Below, one piece after another: positions 1 through 7,418 of a DNA stretch of 38,582 nucleotides. The position numbers and the translations under genes are program-made. The notes under the pieces are model-generated. The model was given only the letters and a program-made list of their open reading frames with translations. It ran no database searches and had not been told where the DNA came from. Numbering within the stretch: the stretch's first letter is position 1; each line of letters opens with the position of its first letter. Source of the DNA: Acidobacteriaceae bacterium (GTDB lineage Bacteria; Acidobacteriota; Terriglobia; Terriglobales; Acidobacteriaceae); contig JASHOC010000091.1 in NCBI GenBank assembly GCA_030041305.1, forward strand, positions 1 to 38,582. The letters are read 5' to 3'.

Positions 1-758
1 AACATGAAGCGCGGGTCGAGGTGCGCGATGGGCGCGGTGTGGGCGGCTTTGGTGCGCGCGGTTTTGCCAGCCAAATGAGCCTTGGGCTTGATCTGCGCAA
101 AGGAGAACGGCACGGCGTGCGGGTCGCCGTAGCGCGCCAGCGCGTCAATCCACGGCCCTCCCGGATAACCCAGACCGAGGAACTTGGCGACTTTGTCGTA
201 AGCCTCGCCGGCGGCGTCGTCGACGGTGCGGCCGACCAGCAAGTAGGTCCACGAGCCGTGTGCGGGCCGCGCCAGATAGAGGTGGGTGTGCCCGCCGGAG
301 GCGACGAGAGCCAGCGACTGCGCGTCCGGCGAATCCTCCCTCTTGGGCAGGGATGCCGAATCGGAGGCTGACTCGCGCTCATCGAGCAGGACGGCGTGAA
401 TGTGGCCCTCAAGGTGGTTGACGGCGATGAGGGGCAGGTTTCGCGCGAAGGCGAGGGCCTTGGCGTAGGCGATCCCGACCAGGAGTGCGCCGGCGAGGCC
501 GGGCCCGGAAGTGACGGCGATGGCGTCGAGATCGGCGAACGTGAGGCGGGCGTCGGAAAGTGCGGCGCGGACTACAGGCACAATGGCGCGCAGATGCTCG
601 CGGCTGGCGAGCTCGGGAACGACCCCGCCATAACGCGCGTGCGTGGCGATCTGCGAGGCCACAACAGAAGAAAGGGTGCGCTCGCCGCGCTCGACGATCG
701 CCGCCGCCGTCTCGTCGCATGAAGTTTCAATGCCGAGAATGAGGCCGCGGCCGGGCAT
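1..758 (-). CDS. tsaD: tRNA N6-adenosine threonylcarbamoyltransferase TsaD (partial, 3' end outside window)
   Basis: The minus strand is open from the ATG at 758 to the left edge, giving about 252 residues of a protein that is usually near 340. The N-terminus reads [20 protein letters not shown], the ASKHA-fold phosphate-binding start typical of TsaD/Kae1. NHLEGH (metal-binding histidines) and ASGGHT follow in the usual order, then [14 protein letters not shown]. The family transfers threonylcarbamoyl from TC-AMP to A37 of ANN-decoding tRNAs in the cytoplasm, working with TsaB, TsaE and TsaC. An acidic/serine insert (roughly residues 122-140) sits between NHLEGH and ASGGHT. The gene is divergent from the CCA-adding enzyme, so two tRNA-maturation genes share a 155 bp intergenic region. 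The identification is firm; only the C-terminus is unseen. Confidence 0.95.
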   Translation of the reverse strand, partial: MPGRGLILGIETSCDETAAAIVERGERTLSSVVASQIATHARYGGVVPELASREHLRAIVPVVRAALSDARLTFADLDAIAVTSGPGLAGALLVGIAYAKALAFARNLPLIAVNHLEGHIHAVLLDERESASDSASLPKREDSPDAQSLALVASGGHTHLYLARPAHGSWTYLLVGRTVDDAAGEAYDKVAKFLGLGYPGGPWIDALARYGDPHAVPFSFAQIKPKAHLAGKTARTKAAHTAPIAHLDPRFM

Positions 759-800
759 GTGTTTAGTTTACCGGGGTGTGTGACGCTGGCACGACCGCAA

Positions 801-866
801 GTCAGCGGGTTAGCGGGTCAGCGAGCAAGCGGGTTAGCGAGTCACCAAGTCGGCGGGTCAGGCGGC
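801..866. repeat. Degenerate octamer tandem repeat (GGTYAGCG-like)
   Basis: About eight imperfect copies of an 8-bp unit close to GGTCAGCG / GGTTAGCG / GAGCAAGC follow one another between the divergent tsaD and cca starts. The cca reading frame stays open through the array, so an automatic start at 776 would translate it into a Ser/Arg-rich tail (RVSGSASKRVSESPSRRV). That tail does not belong to the enzyme. The array probably arose by slippage; no function is evident. Confidence 0.7.
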
Positions 867-913
867 AGTTCGCTTTGTGGGCGTGGATCGACGGCGAGAG
901 AATAGAGGCAGCC

Positions 914-2305
914 ATGTTGCCCGCATCGGCCCAACTCGAATCGGCTTGGCGCATCGTCGAGAAACTCCGGTCGCATGGCTATGAGGCCTATTTTGCCGGC
1001 GGCTGCGTGCGCGACCTGGTGCTGGGCCGCGACCCGGCGGACTACGACGTGGCCACCAGCGCCACCCCCGATGTGGTGCTGGACATGTTTCCGCACACCT
1101 ACGCCGTGGGCGCGCACTTTGGCGTGGTGCTGGTGGCGCCGGAGGCGGAAGGCGCACGCTTCGTGACTGAAGTGGCGACATTCCGCTCCGATGGCGCGTA
1201 CTCCGACGGCCGCCATCCCGATGCGGTGCGCTACACCCAGACCGCCGAGGAAGATGTACGGCGGCGGGACTTCACGATCAACGGGTTGCTGCTGGACCCG
1301 CTGCGCGGGGGCGGAGCTTCGGATCAATGCTCCGGCGATCCGGATCGTTGCAGGGCGGCGGTGCTCGATTACGTGGGCGGGCTGGCCGACCTGGACGCGG
1401 GCGTGGTGCGCGCCATTGGCCGGCCGGAATTGCGCTTCGAGGAAGACCGGCTGCGTATGTTGCGGGCGGTGCGTTTTGCGGCTCGTTTTGGATTTGAGCT
1501 GGAGCCGGCCACGCTGGCGGCGATCCGCATGCTCGCTCCGCGCATCCACTCGGTGAGCCGCGAACGGGCGCGGGACGAGCTGACGAAGATGCTGACCGAA
1601 GGCCGGGCGCGCTGTGCGTTCGAACTGCTTAACCAGACGGGTTTGCTCGCGCAGGTGCTGCCTGAGATCGCGCGGATGAAGGGCGTGGAGCAGCCGCCGC
1701 AGTTCCATCCGGAGGGAGATGTTTGGATTCACACCCTGCTGCTGCTCGGGCAACTCGAGCCCGGCTGCTCGATGACGCTGGCCTGGGGCGCGCTACTGCA
1801 TGATGTGGGCAAGCCGCCGACCTTTCGCCGCGCGCCGGACCGGATTCGCTTTGATGGCCATGTGGAAGTCGGCATGGCGATGGGCGCGGAGATTTGCCGG
1901 CGATTTCGCTTCTCGAACGAGGAGACGCGGCAAATTCTGGCGCTCATTGAGAACCACATGCGCTTTGCCGATGTGCAGCGGATGAAAACTTCGACGCTGA
2001 AGCGGTTTTTCCGGCTGGAGGGTTTCGACGAGCACCTGGAGTTGCACCGGATGGATTGCCTGGCTGCCCACGGGAACCTGGAAGGATGGGAATTTGTGCG
2101 GGCGCGCCGGGAGACGATGACGGAGGAAGCGGTGCGGCCGCGCCCCCTCATTACGGGCCGGGAACTGATTGCGGCCGGCTATGCGCCGGGCCCGCAATTC
2201 CGCGAGATGCTCAGCGCGGCGGAAGACGCGCAACTCGAAGGCGCCATCGCGACAGCGGACGAGGCGATGCAGTGGATTCGGGAAAAGTTCGGGCAGCCGG
2301 TGTGA
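914..2305 (+). CDS. CCA-adding enzyme / poly(A) polymerase-family nucleotidyltransferase with HD domain
   Basis: This 463-aa class II nucleotidyltransferase should build or repair the 3'-CCA end of tRNAs in the cytoplasm. The head domain shows FAGGCVRDLVLG (about residues 27-38) and the metal-binding DYD at 43-45. RRDFTINGLLLDP and the EEDRLRMLRAVRFAARF neck motif follow. An HD domain with LLHDVGKPP lies near residue 295, as in CCA enzymes with phosphohydrolase activity. The frame is open back to 776, but I choose the ATG at 914: it has AGAGG five bases upstream and places the nucleotidyltransferase core about 25 residues from the start, while the longer form only adds translated tandem repeat. 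Whether it adds CCA, A only, or a poly(A) tail cannot be decided here. The thymidylate kinase gene follows 133 bp downstream on the same strand. Confidence 0.93.
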   Translation: MLPASAQLESAWRIVEKLRSHGYEAYFAGGCVRDLVLGRDPADYDVATSATPDVVLDMFPHTYAVGAHFGVVLVAPEAEGARFVTEVATFRSDGAYSDGRHPDAVRYTQTAEEDVRRRDFTINGLLLDPLRGGGASDQCSGDPDRCRAAVLDYVGGLADLDAGVVRAIGRPELRFEEDRLRMLRAVRFAARFGFELEPATLAAIRMLAPRIHSVSRERARDELTKMLTEGRARCAFELLNQTGLLAQVLPEIARMKGVEQPPQFHPEGDVWIHTLLLLGQLEPGCSMTLAWGALLHDVGKPPTFRRAPDRIRFDGHVEVGMAMGAEICRRFRFSNEETRQILALIENHMRFADVQRMKTSTLKRFFRLEGFDEHLELHRMDCLAAHGNLEGWEFVRARRETMTEEAVRPRPLITGRELIAAGYAPGPQFREMLSAAEDAQLEGAIATADEAMQWIREKFGQPV

Positions 2306-2438
2306 GGCCTCCGTGCGGACTTTCAGCTAAAATTCCGAGATTGCAGAGATCCGTTCCTGGCGAGCGTGGTTCGGGGGGCGATCAATGAAATGGCGGTTGG
2401 GGGAATTGGCGCGAGGGGAACGGCAGGCAGGAGGGTGC

Positions 2439-3140
2439 GTGCGGGGAAAGCTGATTGCCTTTGAAGGGCTCGACGCCTCGGGAAAGTCGACGCAGATTCG
2501 GCTTCTGCTGAAGGCGCTGAGGGAGCGAAAGATCGCGCATGAATGCATTAGCTTCCCGAGGACCCGCGAACCCGGTTACGGCGAGGCGATCGCCATGTTT
2601 CTGCGCGGCGAATTGGGCAGCGTGGCCGAGGTGAATCCTTACCTGATCGCCGGCCTGTACGCGGGCGATCGCGCCACGGCCCGTCCGCATCTTGAAGAAC
2701 GGCTGAAGGCCGGAACTCTGGTGATCGCCGACCGCTACACGTATTCCAATCTGGCGTTTCAAGGGGCCAAGATCGCGGATCCCGCGGCCAAGCGGCAATT
2801 TCTTGCCTGGCTGCGCCGGCTGGAATTCGAGAGCATCGGGCTGCCGAAGCCGGAATTAGCCATTTTCTTCGACGCCCCCATCGAGTTTGTGCGGGCCAAG
2901 CTCTCGGCCCGGCAATCGAACGAGCGGCGCGGTTACCTCAAGGGCAAGGCCGACATCCACGAGTCAGCGCTCGATCTGCAGGAAAAAGTTGCCCTCGAAT
3001 ACCGCGCGTTGACCGCCGAAGACCCCAAATTTATCGCCATTTCGGTCGCTTCCGGGCGCAGCATCCCGGAGATTCATCGGGAAGTGATGCAGACCCTCGA
3101 AGCGCGGGGAGTTCTCAAGGGTTCAGAGGCGCGGGGTTAA
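2439..3140 (+). CDS. tmk: Thymidylate kinase (dTMP kinase)
   Basis: This 233-aa P-loop kinase phosphorylates dTMP to dTDP in the cytoplasm. The start reads VRGKLIAFEGLDASGKST, with the P-loop at about residues 9-17. The DRY signature appears as ADRYTYSNLAFQG, and a lid-like basic stretch (ARQSNERRGYLKGKADIHE) follows. Two starts compete: ATG at 2385, and GTG at 2439 with AGGAGG four bases before it. The GTG puts the P-loop at the normal distance from the N-terminus, so it is preferred; the ATG form would add 18 residues with no family counterpart. The C-terminus (about 25 residues after VMQTLEARG) is short and variable. The TTCPR-type dTMP-binding loop reads SFPRTREPGYGEAI, which is close to the family but not textbook, so a Tmk-like paralogue remains possible. 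Confidence 0.88.
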   Translation: MRGKLIAFEGLDASGKSTQIRLLLKALRERKIAHECISFPRTREPGYGEAIAMFLRGELGSVAEVNPYLIAGLYAGDRATARPHLEERLKAGTLVIADRYTYSNLAFQGAKIADPAAKRQFLAWLRRLEFESIGLPKPELAIFFDAPIEFVRAKLSARQSNERRGYLKGKADIHESALDLQEKVALEYRALTAEDPKFIAISVASGRSIPEIHREVMQTLEARGVLKGSEARG

Positions 3141-3185
3141 TTGGGCAGTGAAGATTCCGGTGTCTCAGTTTGACTCTGCATTCCT

Positions 3186-3255
3186 CAGGGACTCAAGCCC
3201 TCTTCTCGTTTTGAAGGCCATATCGTACGGGGCTCAAGCCCGCACCCTTCAAACT
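3186..3255. repeat. Palindrome-rich dispersed repeat with GGCTCAAGCC core (decayed)
   Basis: The segment contains AGGGACTCAAGCCCT and GGGGCTCAAGCCC, two self-complementary cores. The second is enclosed by the inverted pair TTTGAAGG and CCTTCAAA. The 14-mer GGCTCAAGCCCGCA (3231-3244) recurs at 25745-25758 in the same orientation, again followed by CCCTTCA. This suggests two eroded copies of one intergenic repeat. It lies in the tail-to-tail gap between tmk and the DUF5715 gene. Confidence 0.5.
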
Positions 3256-3264
3256 GGCCGCCTA

Positions 3265-3376
3265 TGGCGCTTCTCCTTCTGCCGTACGCCGGAGCCGGGA
3301 GCTCAAGTGGCGATTCACCAAGGAATCGCCGCCTTCGATTGATATTGCAAAGGCTACATGGGAAGGAGAAGTGCTC
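3265..3376 (+). mobile_element. MITE-like element, subfamily A copy 1 (112 bp, TA-flanked)
   Basis: A TA dinucleotide lies at each edge (3263-3264 and 3377-3378). The ends are inverted repeats: GGCGCTTCTCCTTC on the left and GAAGGAGAAGTGCTC on the right. The centre carries GGCGATTC paired with GAATCGCC. Nearly the whole length matches the reverse complement of 16473-16585. Its right end and TA duplication form the TAG stop codon of the minus-strand gene that ends at 3376. No reading frame lies inside, so any movement would need a transposase from elsewhere. Confidence 0.8.
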
Positions 3377-4908
3377 TATCGGGAAGATTCATCCGCGGTG
3401 AGCGGCTCTTCCGCGCGGCCCGCGCCGTGGGGCGCGTAGGTTTTGTAGACCGTGATGTGGAAACAGGCCTGATCGAACTCCTCCTCCACGTCCAATTTGC
3501 CGCTCGCTTCAAGGTTGAGGAGCCATCGGCGCATCCAGGCGATTTCGCGCCAGCTCATCCCTTTTTTCCCGATATCGACGGTAGCCCCCATCAGGTGCGG
3601 GCTGAACAGGTCGCCCTCGGCGGGCGCGGCATTGCCGTTGACGCGCATCAGGTGGCGCTGATAGGCGACGGTGCGCACCGCGGAGCTGACGTCGAGTGGC
3701 CGCGCAAAGATCGCCGCATGGGCGCGCGCCAGGTCGCTCAGGAACTGGGCCGTCCAGGGACGGCAATAGCGGTGCAGCGCCGGCAGCTCAGGATTGATGG
3801 TGAGCGCGGCGGAAGCCGGGACCGGCACGAGCGCGCCGCGGGAAATGCGCGTGGTCAAGTCGGCGTCATCTTCGATGCGCTCGAGGCCTTCGGCTTCGAG
3901 GCGGGCGTCCTGACGTTGGAGCGAAGCCAGCGAGCCCCTTAGAGGAGGCGGCATGGCCCCGCCGGCGAGATCGGGCGAAAGTTCTTCAGCGGCCGCCCGG
4001 GTTGCGGCGGCCATGGCGGCATCCGACTCCATGGCGCTATCGGTTGCAGCGCTCGATTCCGCTGCGGCCACGGAATTCAAAGAGGAATCGGCGTATTCGC
4101 GTGCGCCCATGGCCTCATCCGGCGCTTCATCCGACGTCTCAGGCGGCGAAGATTCGGCCTCGGCCGCAACCGGTGTCGGCGCGGCGCGGGATATGGACCC
4201 GCCGGATGCGTCAAGAGGCGCGCGACGTACGGCGAAAGAACCGGACTCGGCGGCAGCGGGTATTACGGCCCGGTCGTTGGTTTGGGTTGGCTCAGATGGG
4301 AAGCGGGGTAAATGCCCGGTTTGGGGATGGAAATCGACGGCCACGCGGGAGGGGGTGAACACCGAGGATGGCGAGCGTACGCGCCGCAGAGCCTGCTCGC
4401 GCCGGCGCTCACGGGCAGTTCGGTACCGGCGTCTTGCCTCGTAGGTGCGGGCCGGCTCTGGTCCCGGCTCTCTTCTTTGATCGGCGCTGGTTCGGTTGAA
4501 ACGTATGGCGGAGTGCTCGCGGGCGAGCTCGCGGCGGCTCCTCAGGCGAGTTTCGCGCCGCGCTTCTTCCGGGGTGATGCGGCGGCGCTCTCCGCGCCGC
4601 GCCCTGGAGTTGGATGTTCGGGAATCGGTGACGCCCTGCAGGGCGCTGCGCTGCGATGTGCGGTGGATGGCGCGAACCCCTGATGTATGCCGCGCGGCAA
4701 GGGATCGCGCCGGACGGGGCCGCGCCGAACGGGGCCGCGCCGAACGGGCAGGCAGTTCGCGAGCGCCCGAGGGCGAATCGCTTGCGCCTGGAGCTTTCCC
4801 TTGAGGATTGGCGTTCGACTCCTGCAGGCCGAAGGCTGAGGCCGCCGCAAACGCCGCCAGCACGACAAGGACGGTGGCCACCCGGCACATCGGGGAGGGA
4901 GCGGACAT
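3376..4908 (-). CDS. Exported DUF5715-type protein with M15-like (LAS) peptidase domain
   Basis: This 510-aa protein starts at ATG 4908. It has an N-terminal hydrophobic segment (VATVLVVLAAFAAASAFG) that looks like a signal peptide. A long Arg/Ser/Ala/Pro-rich low-complexity linker (about residues 40-330) follows, then a folded C-terminal domain from about residue 365. That domain contains SSAVRTVAYQRHLM, SPHLMGATVDIG and CFHITVY. H438, D445 and H484 match the SxHxxGxAxD...H zinc-ligand layout of M15/LAS D-Ala-D-Ala peptidases. I infer a periplasmic cell-wall peptidase or peptidoglycan-binding protein; catalysis is not proven, and acidobacterial homologues are, as I recall, usually labelled DUF5715. 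The TAG stop is created by the adjoining TA-flanked element, so the native C-terminus may have been longer. No operon partner is visible. Confidence 0.75.
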   Translation of the reverse strand: MSAPSPMCRVATVLVVLAAFAAASAFGLQESNANPQGKAPGASDSPSGARELPARSARPRSARPRPARSLAARHTSGVRAIHRTSQRSALQGVTDSRTSNSRARRGERRRITPEEARRETRLRSRRELAREHSAIRFNRTSADQRREPGPEPARTYEARRRYRTARERRREQALRRVRSPSSVFTPSRVAVDFHPQTGHLPRFPSEPTQTNDRAVIPAAAESGSFAVRRAPLDASGGSISRAAPTPVAAEAESSPPETSDEAPDEAMGAREYADSSLNSVAAAESSAATDSAMESDAAMAAATRAAAEELSPDLAGGAMPPPLRGSLASLQRQDARLEAEGLERIEDDADLTTRISRGALVPVPASAALTINPELPALHRYCRPWTAQFLSDLARAHAAIFARPLDVSSAVRTVAYQRHLMRVNGNAAPAEGDLFSPHLMGATVDIGKKGMSWREIAWMRRWLLNLEASGKLDVEEEFDQACFHITVYKTYAPHGAGRAEEPLTADESSR

Positions 4909-5595
4909 CCAGAGCTACTCCAGTGTACGTCGATCCACTTCCGCCTCCGAGTGCCTAACCGGATTCGGATGTGTCTGATAATTGGATGCATTGCCCCGTG
5001 CTTTGCAATCGGGCAAGGAGTGCATGCGCTCGCCGCGGCGTGAGCGGCTAAGGGAGGTTAACCCGGCGAGCAGTCGAAAGTCGCGACGTCCACTCCCCTT
5101 CTTCATCCAGTATCTCTAAATCAAGCTCCCGTGATCAAGGCCCGCGAACCGAGGGAACGAGGGAACAAGGGAACTATAGCGGTTCTCCAATTGGTGTAGA
5201 GCAGAACCTCGAACGTTGAGTGGCGTTTTTCCCAAGAAAACGCCACCTGGCACGCCCCTCAAAACTCCACGGGAATTGGAGAACCGCCGTAGGAAGGAGG
5301 AAGAAGCGAATTGGTGACAAGTATTCGGCGCAAAATGTGCAGAATTTCAATGCAACCAGGCGTTAATCCCGCGAAGCGGAACATATGGGCGCTAAAATTT
5401 GAAAAAGCGGTTGCGTTGCCGGGGTGGTCTTGAGAATGATGGTAATAGACCTCTTGCAGGTGGAGAGATCTTGCTGCGCTCCTCAAGGTCGGCCCCGAAT
5501 GCTCGCTCGAAGTTGAGGTTTGAGTTCGGATTGACGCCCGACGCCGGGAGCGGTTGACAACTTTTCCGCACTTCAGTCCAAACCATCAGTTAGAG
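4909..5595. other. Intergenic region upstream of the ABC operon
   Basis: No convincing gene is present. The region holds a short GAGGGAAC direct repeat (about 5150-5173), the 113-bp element at 5177-5289, and about 300 bp leading to the ABC ATPase. A TTGACA hexamer at 5554-5559 is too close to the ATG at 5596 and has no convincing -10 partner. Confidence 0.6.
5177..5289 (+). mobile_element. MITE-like element, subfamily B copy 1 (113 bp, TA target duplication)
   Basis: TA lies immediately outside both ends (5175-5176 and 5290-5291). The terminal inverted repeats share a perfect 14-bp core, GCGGTTCTCCAATT. A perfect 10-bp stem, GTGGCGTTTT with AAAACGCCAC around a 7-base loop, is centred at 5233, the exact midpoint. 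The sequence is almost identical to 16910-17022 and 18642-18754. It encodes nothing. Confidence 0.9.
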
Positions 5596-6645
5596 ATGAT
5601 TACTGTCAAAGAGCTTACCCGTAAATACGCGCGCACGACTGCCGTAAATCACATTTCCTTCTCTGTAGCCAAAGGGCAGATTGTGGGATTTCTGGGCCCG
5701 AATGGAGCCGGGAAAACCACCACGATGCGCATGTTGACGTGCTTTTTGCCGCCCACTTCAGGCACGGCCACGGTGGCCGGCTTCGACGTGCTCGAGCAGT
5801 CGCTCGAGGTGCGCAAACACATCGGCTATCTGCCGGAGTCGCCGCCGCTTTACCAGGACATGGAGACCGTGGACTACCTGCGCTTTGTGGGGCGGCTCAA
5901 AGGCTTGGCGGGCACGGAGCTCGAAAAACGCGTGGACTACGTGATTGGCCGCTGCGCGGTGGCGGATGTGAAAACCAAACTGCTGGGCAAGCTCTCCAGA
6001 GGCTACCGGCAGCGCGTAGGTCTAGCGCAGGCCATCATTCACAATCCCGATGTGCTGGTGCTGGACGAACCCACCGCGGGGCTGGACCCAAAGCAAATCA
6101 ACGAGACACGCGAACTGATTAAAGATCTGGCCGGCGAACACACCATTATCCTGAGCACGCACATTCTGCCCGAGGTGGAACAGACGTGCGAGCAGGTGAT
6201 CATTATCAACAAGGGCGAGGTGGTGGCGACCGATTCGGTGGCCAATCTGCAGGCGCGCGCGCGGGGGGTGGAAACGGTGGCGCTGGAAGTGGCGGCTGCG
6301 CCGGGCGGGGTGTTGGATCCGGCGCTGGTGCAGCAGAAGCTGTCGCTGGTGCCCGGCGTGGCCCAGGTGCTGGTGAAGAGCCAGCGCGACGGCGCCGCCG
6401 TCTTCGAGACCGAAAACCGCAAAGGCGAGCTCAAGCGGGGCGATCTGGCGCGAGCGGTCGTCGCGGCGGGGTGGGAGCTAAACGAGATGCGCCCCGAAGC
6501 GATGAGCCTGGAGGAGATCTTTCTTCGCCTTACCGGCAGCGAGGCCACAATGGAGCCGGAGGCGCCCCTTGCGGAAGGGCCTCCGGAGGAAGTTGCAGCG
6601 CAGCCCGAGGCTGCCCACGCCGAAGAAGAGGAGCCGCAGGCATGA
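5596..6645 (+). CDS. ABC transporter ATP-binding protein (GldA-like)
   Basis: This 349-aa ATPase should power the permease encoded next to it. The Walker A motif is GPNGAGKTT (about residues 34-42). The Q-loop region reads YLPESPPLYQDM, the signature motif is LSRGYRQRVGLAQ (near residue 133), and Walker B with the D-loop is VLVLDEPTAGLDP (near 153). The H-loop reads STHILPEVEQ. A C-terminal extension rich in Glu/Pro/Ala follows the usual DUF4162-like region. The ATG at 5596 is chosen because MITVKELTRKY is the classic family start; an upstream in-frame start would only add a non-family tail. The stop overlaps the permease start as ATGA, indicating translational coupling. The four-gene order resembles the gldA-gldF-gldG set, first named in gliding Bacteroidetes, but gliding is not implied; the substrate is unknown. 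Confidence 0.92.
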   Translation: MITVKELTRKYARTTAVNHISFSVAKGQIVGFLGPNGAGKTTTMRMLTCFLPPTSGTATVAGFDVLEQSLEVRKHIGYLPESPPLYQDMETVDYLRFVGRLKGLAGTELEKRVDYVIGRCAVADVKTKLLGKLSRGYRQRVGLAQAIIHNPDVLVLDEPTAGLDPKQINETRELIKDLAGEHTIILSTHILPEVEQTCEQVIIINKGEVVATDSVANLQARARGVETVALEVAAAPGGVLDPALVQQKLSLVPGVAQVLVKSQRDGAAVFETENRKGELKRGDLARAVVAAGWELNEMRPEAMSLEEIFLRLTGSEATMEPEAPLAEGPPEEVAAQPEAAHAEEEEPQA

Positions 6646-7409
6646 AGAACATCTGGATCATTTTCGCCAAGGAGATGAAGAGCTACTTTTCTTCGCCGGT
6701 GGCCTACATTCTGCTCACCATGTTTGCCGTGATCTTCGGCTTCTTTTTCTGGAACATGGTGGGGTTCTTTGTGATCGAGGGCGCGGAGATGATGGCCAGC
6801 GGCCAGATGGGGTCGATGAACGTGAACGAGCAGGTGGTCCGGCCGCTGCTCGGCAACGCCAGCGTGCTGGGTTTGTTCTTCATTCCCATGATCACCATGC
6901 GGCTCTTTGCCGAAGAGAAACGGACGGGGACGATCGAGCTGCTGGCAACCTCGCCGGTCCGAGACATCCAAATCATTCTGGGCAAGTGGCTGGCGGCGGT
7001 GGGACTGTACGCCTGCATGTTGCTGTTTACGGCCATCAACTTTGCGTTCCTGTTCCACTATGGCAATCCCGATTGGAAGCCGCTGGTGGTGGGCTATCTG
7101 GGACTGTTGCTGCAGGCCGGCGGGCTGCTGGCGGTGGGCACTTTCATCTCCACGCTGACCCGCAATCAGATCATTGCCGGAGCGGCAACCTTCGGCGCTT
7201 GCCTCATGCTGTGGGTGTTTGCCTGGGTCAGCGGCTACGACACGTCCACCTGGGCCTCGGTGCTCTCGTACCTTTCCGTGGTCACGCACTTCGACTCATT
7301 CGGCAAGGGAGTGATCGAGTCGAAGGACGCAATCTACTACCTGACGGTGATTTTTCTGGGGCTGTTTTTCACCGCGCGCTCCATGGAATCCCTGCGTTGG
7401 AGGTCATAA
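6642..7409 (+). CDS. ABC transporter permease (GldF-like)
   Basis: This 255-aa inner-membrane permease begins MKNIWIIFAKEMKSYFSSP, the typical ABC-2 opening, and shows about six hydrophobic segments. They include YILLTMFAVIFGFFFW near the start and YLTVIFLGLFFTARSM at the end. FAEEKRTGTIELLATSPV after the second segment is the conserved cytoplasmic coupling motif of ABC-2/GldF permeases. The start overlaps the ATPase stop by four bases. The GldG-like gene begins nine bases after its stop, so the three genes are probably co-transcribed and form one complex. Confidence 0.92.
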   Translation: MKNIWIIFAKEMKSYFSSPVAYILLTMFAVIFGFFFWNMVGFFVIEGAEMMASGQMGSMNVNEQVVRPLLGNASVLGLFFIPMITMRLFAEEKRTGTIELLATSPVRDIQIILGKWLAAVGLYACMLLFTAINFAFLFHYGNPDWKPLVVGYLGLLLQAGGLLAVGTFISTLTRNQIIAGAATFGACLMLWVFAWVSGYDTSTWASVLSYLSVVTHFDSFGKGVIESKDAIYYLTVIFLGLFFTARSMESLRWRS

Positions 7410-7418
7410 GACAAGGGA

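Noticed and set aside
776-913. Extended N-terminus of the CCA enzyme from 776
   Set aside because: It is translated tandem repeat with no family counterpart; ATG 914 has a ribosome site at proper spacing.
842-1753. Long minus-strand frame opposite the CCA enzyme
   Set aside because: Composition is His/Arg/Gln-rich antisense translation of a clear conserved gene; high-GC shadow frame.
5554-5595. TTGACA at 5554 as promoter of the ABC operon
   Set aside because: It lies only about 37 bp from the start codon and has no good -10 hexamer at 16-18 bp.
6039-7289. 416-aa minus-strand frame across the ABC genes
   Set aside because: It overlaps two well-identified genes and shows no domain pattern.
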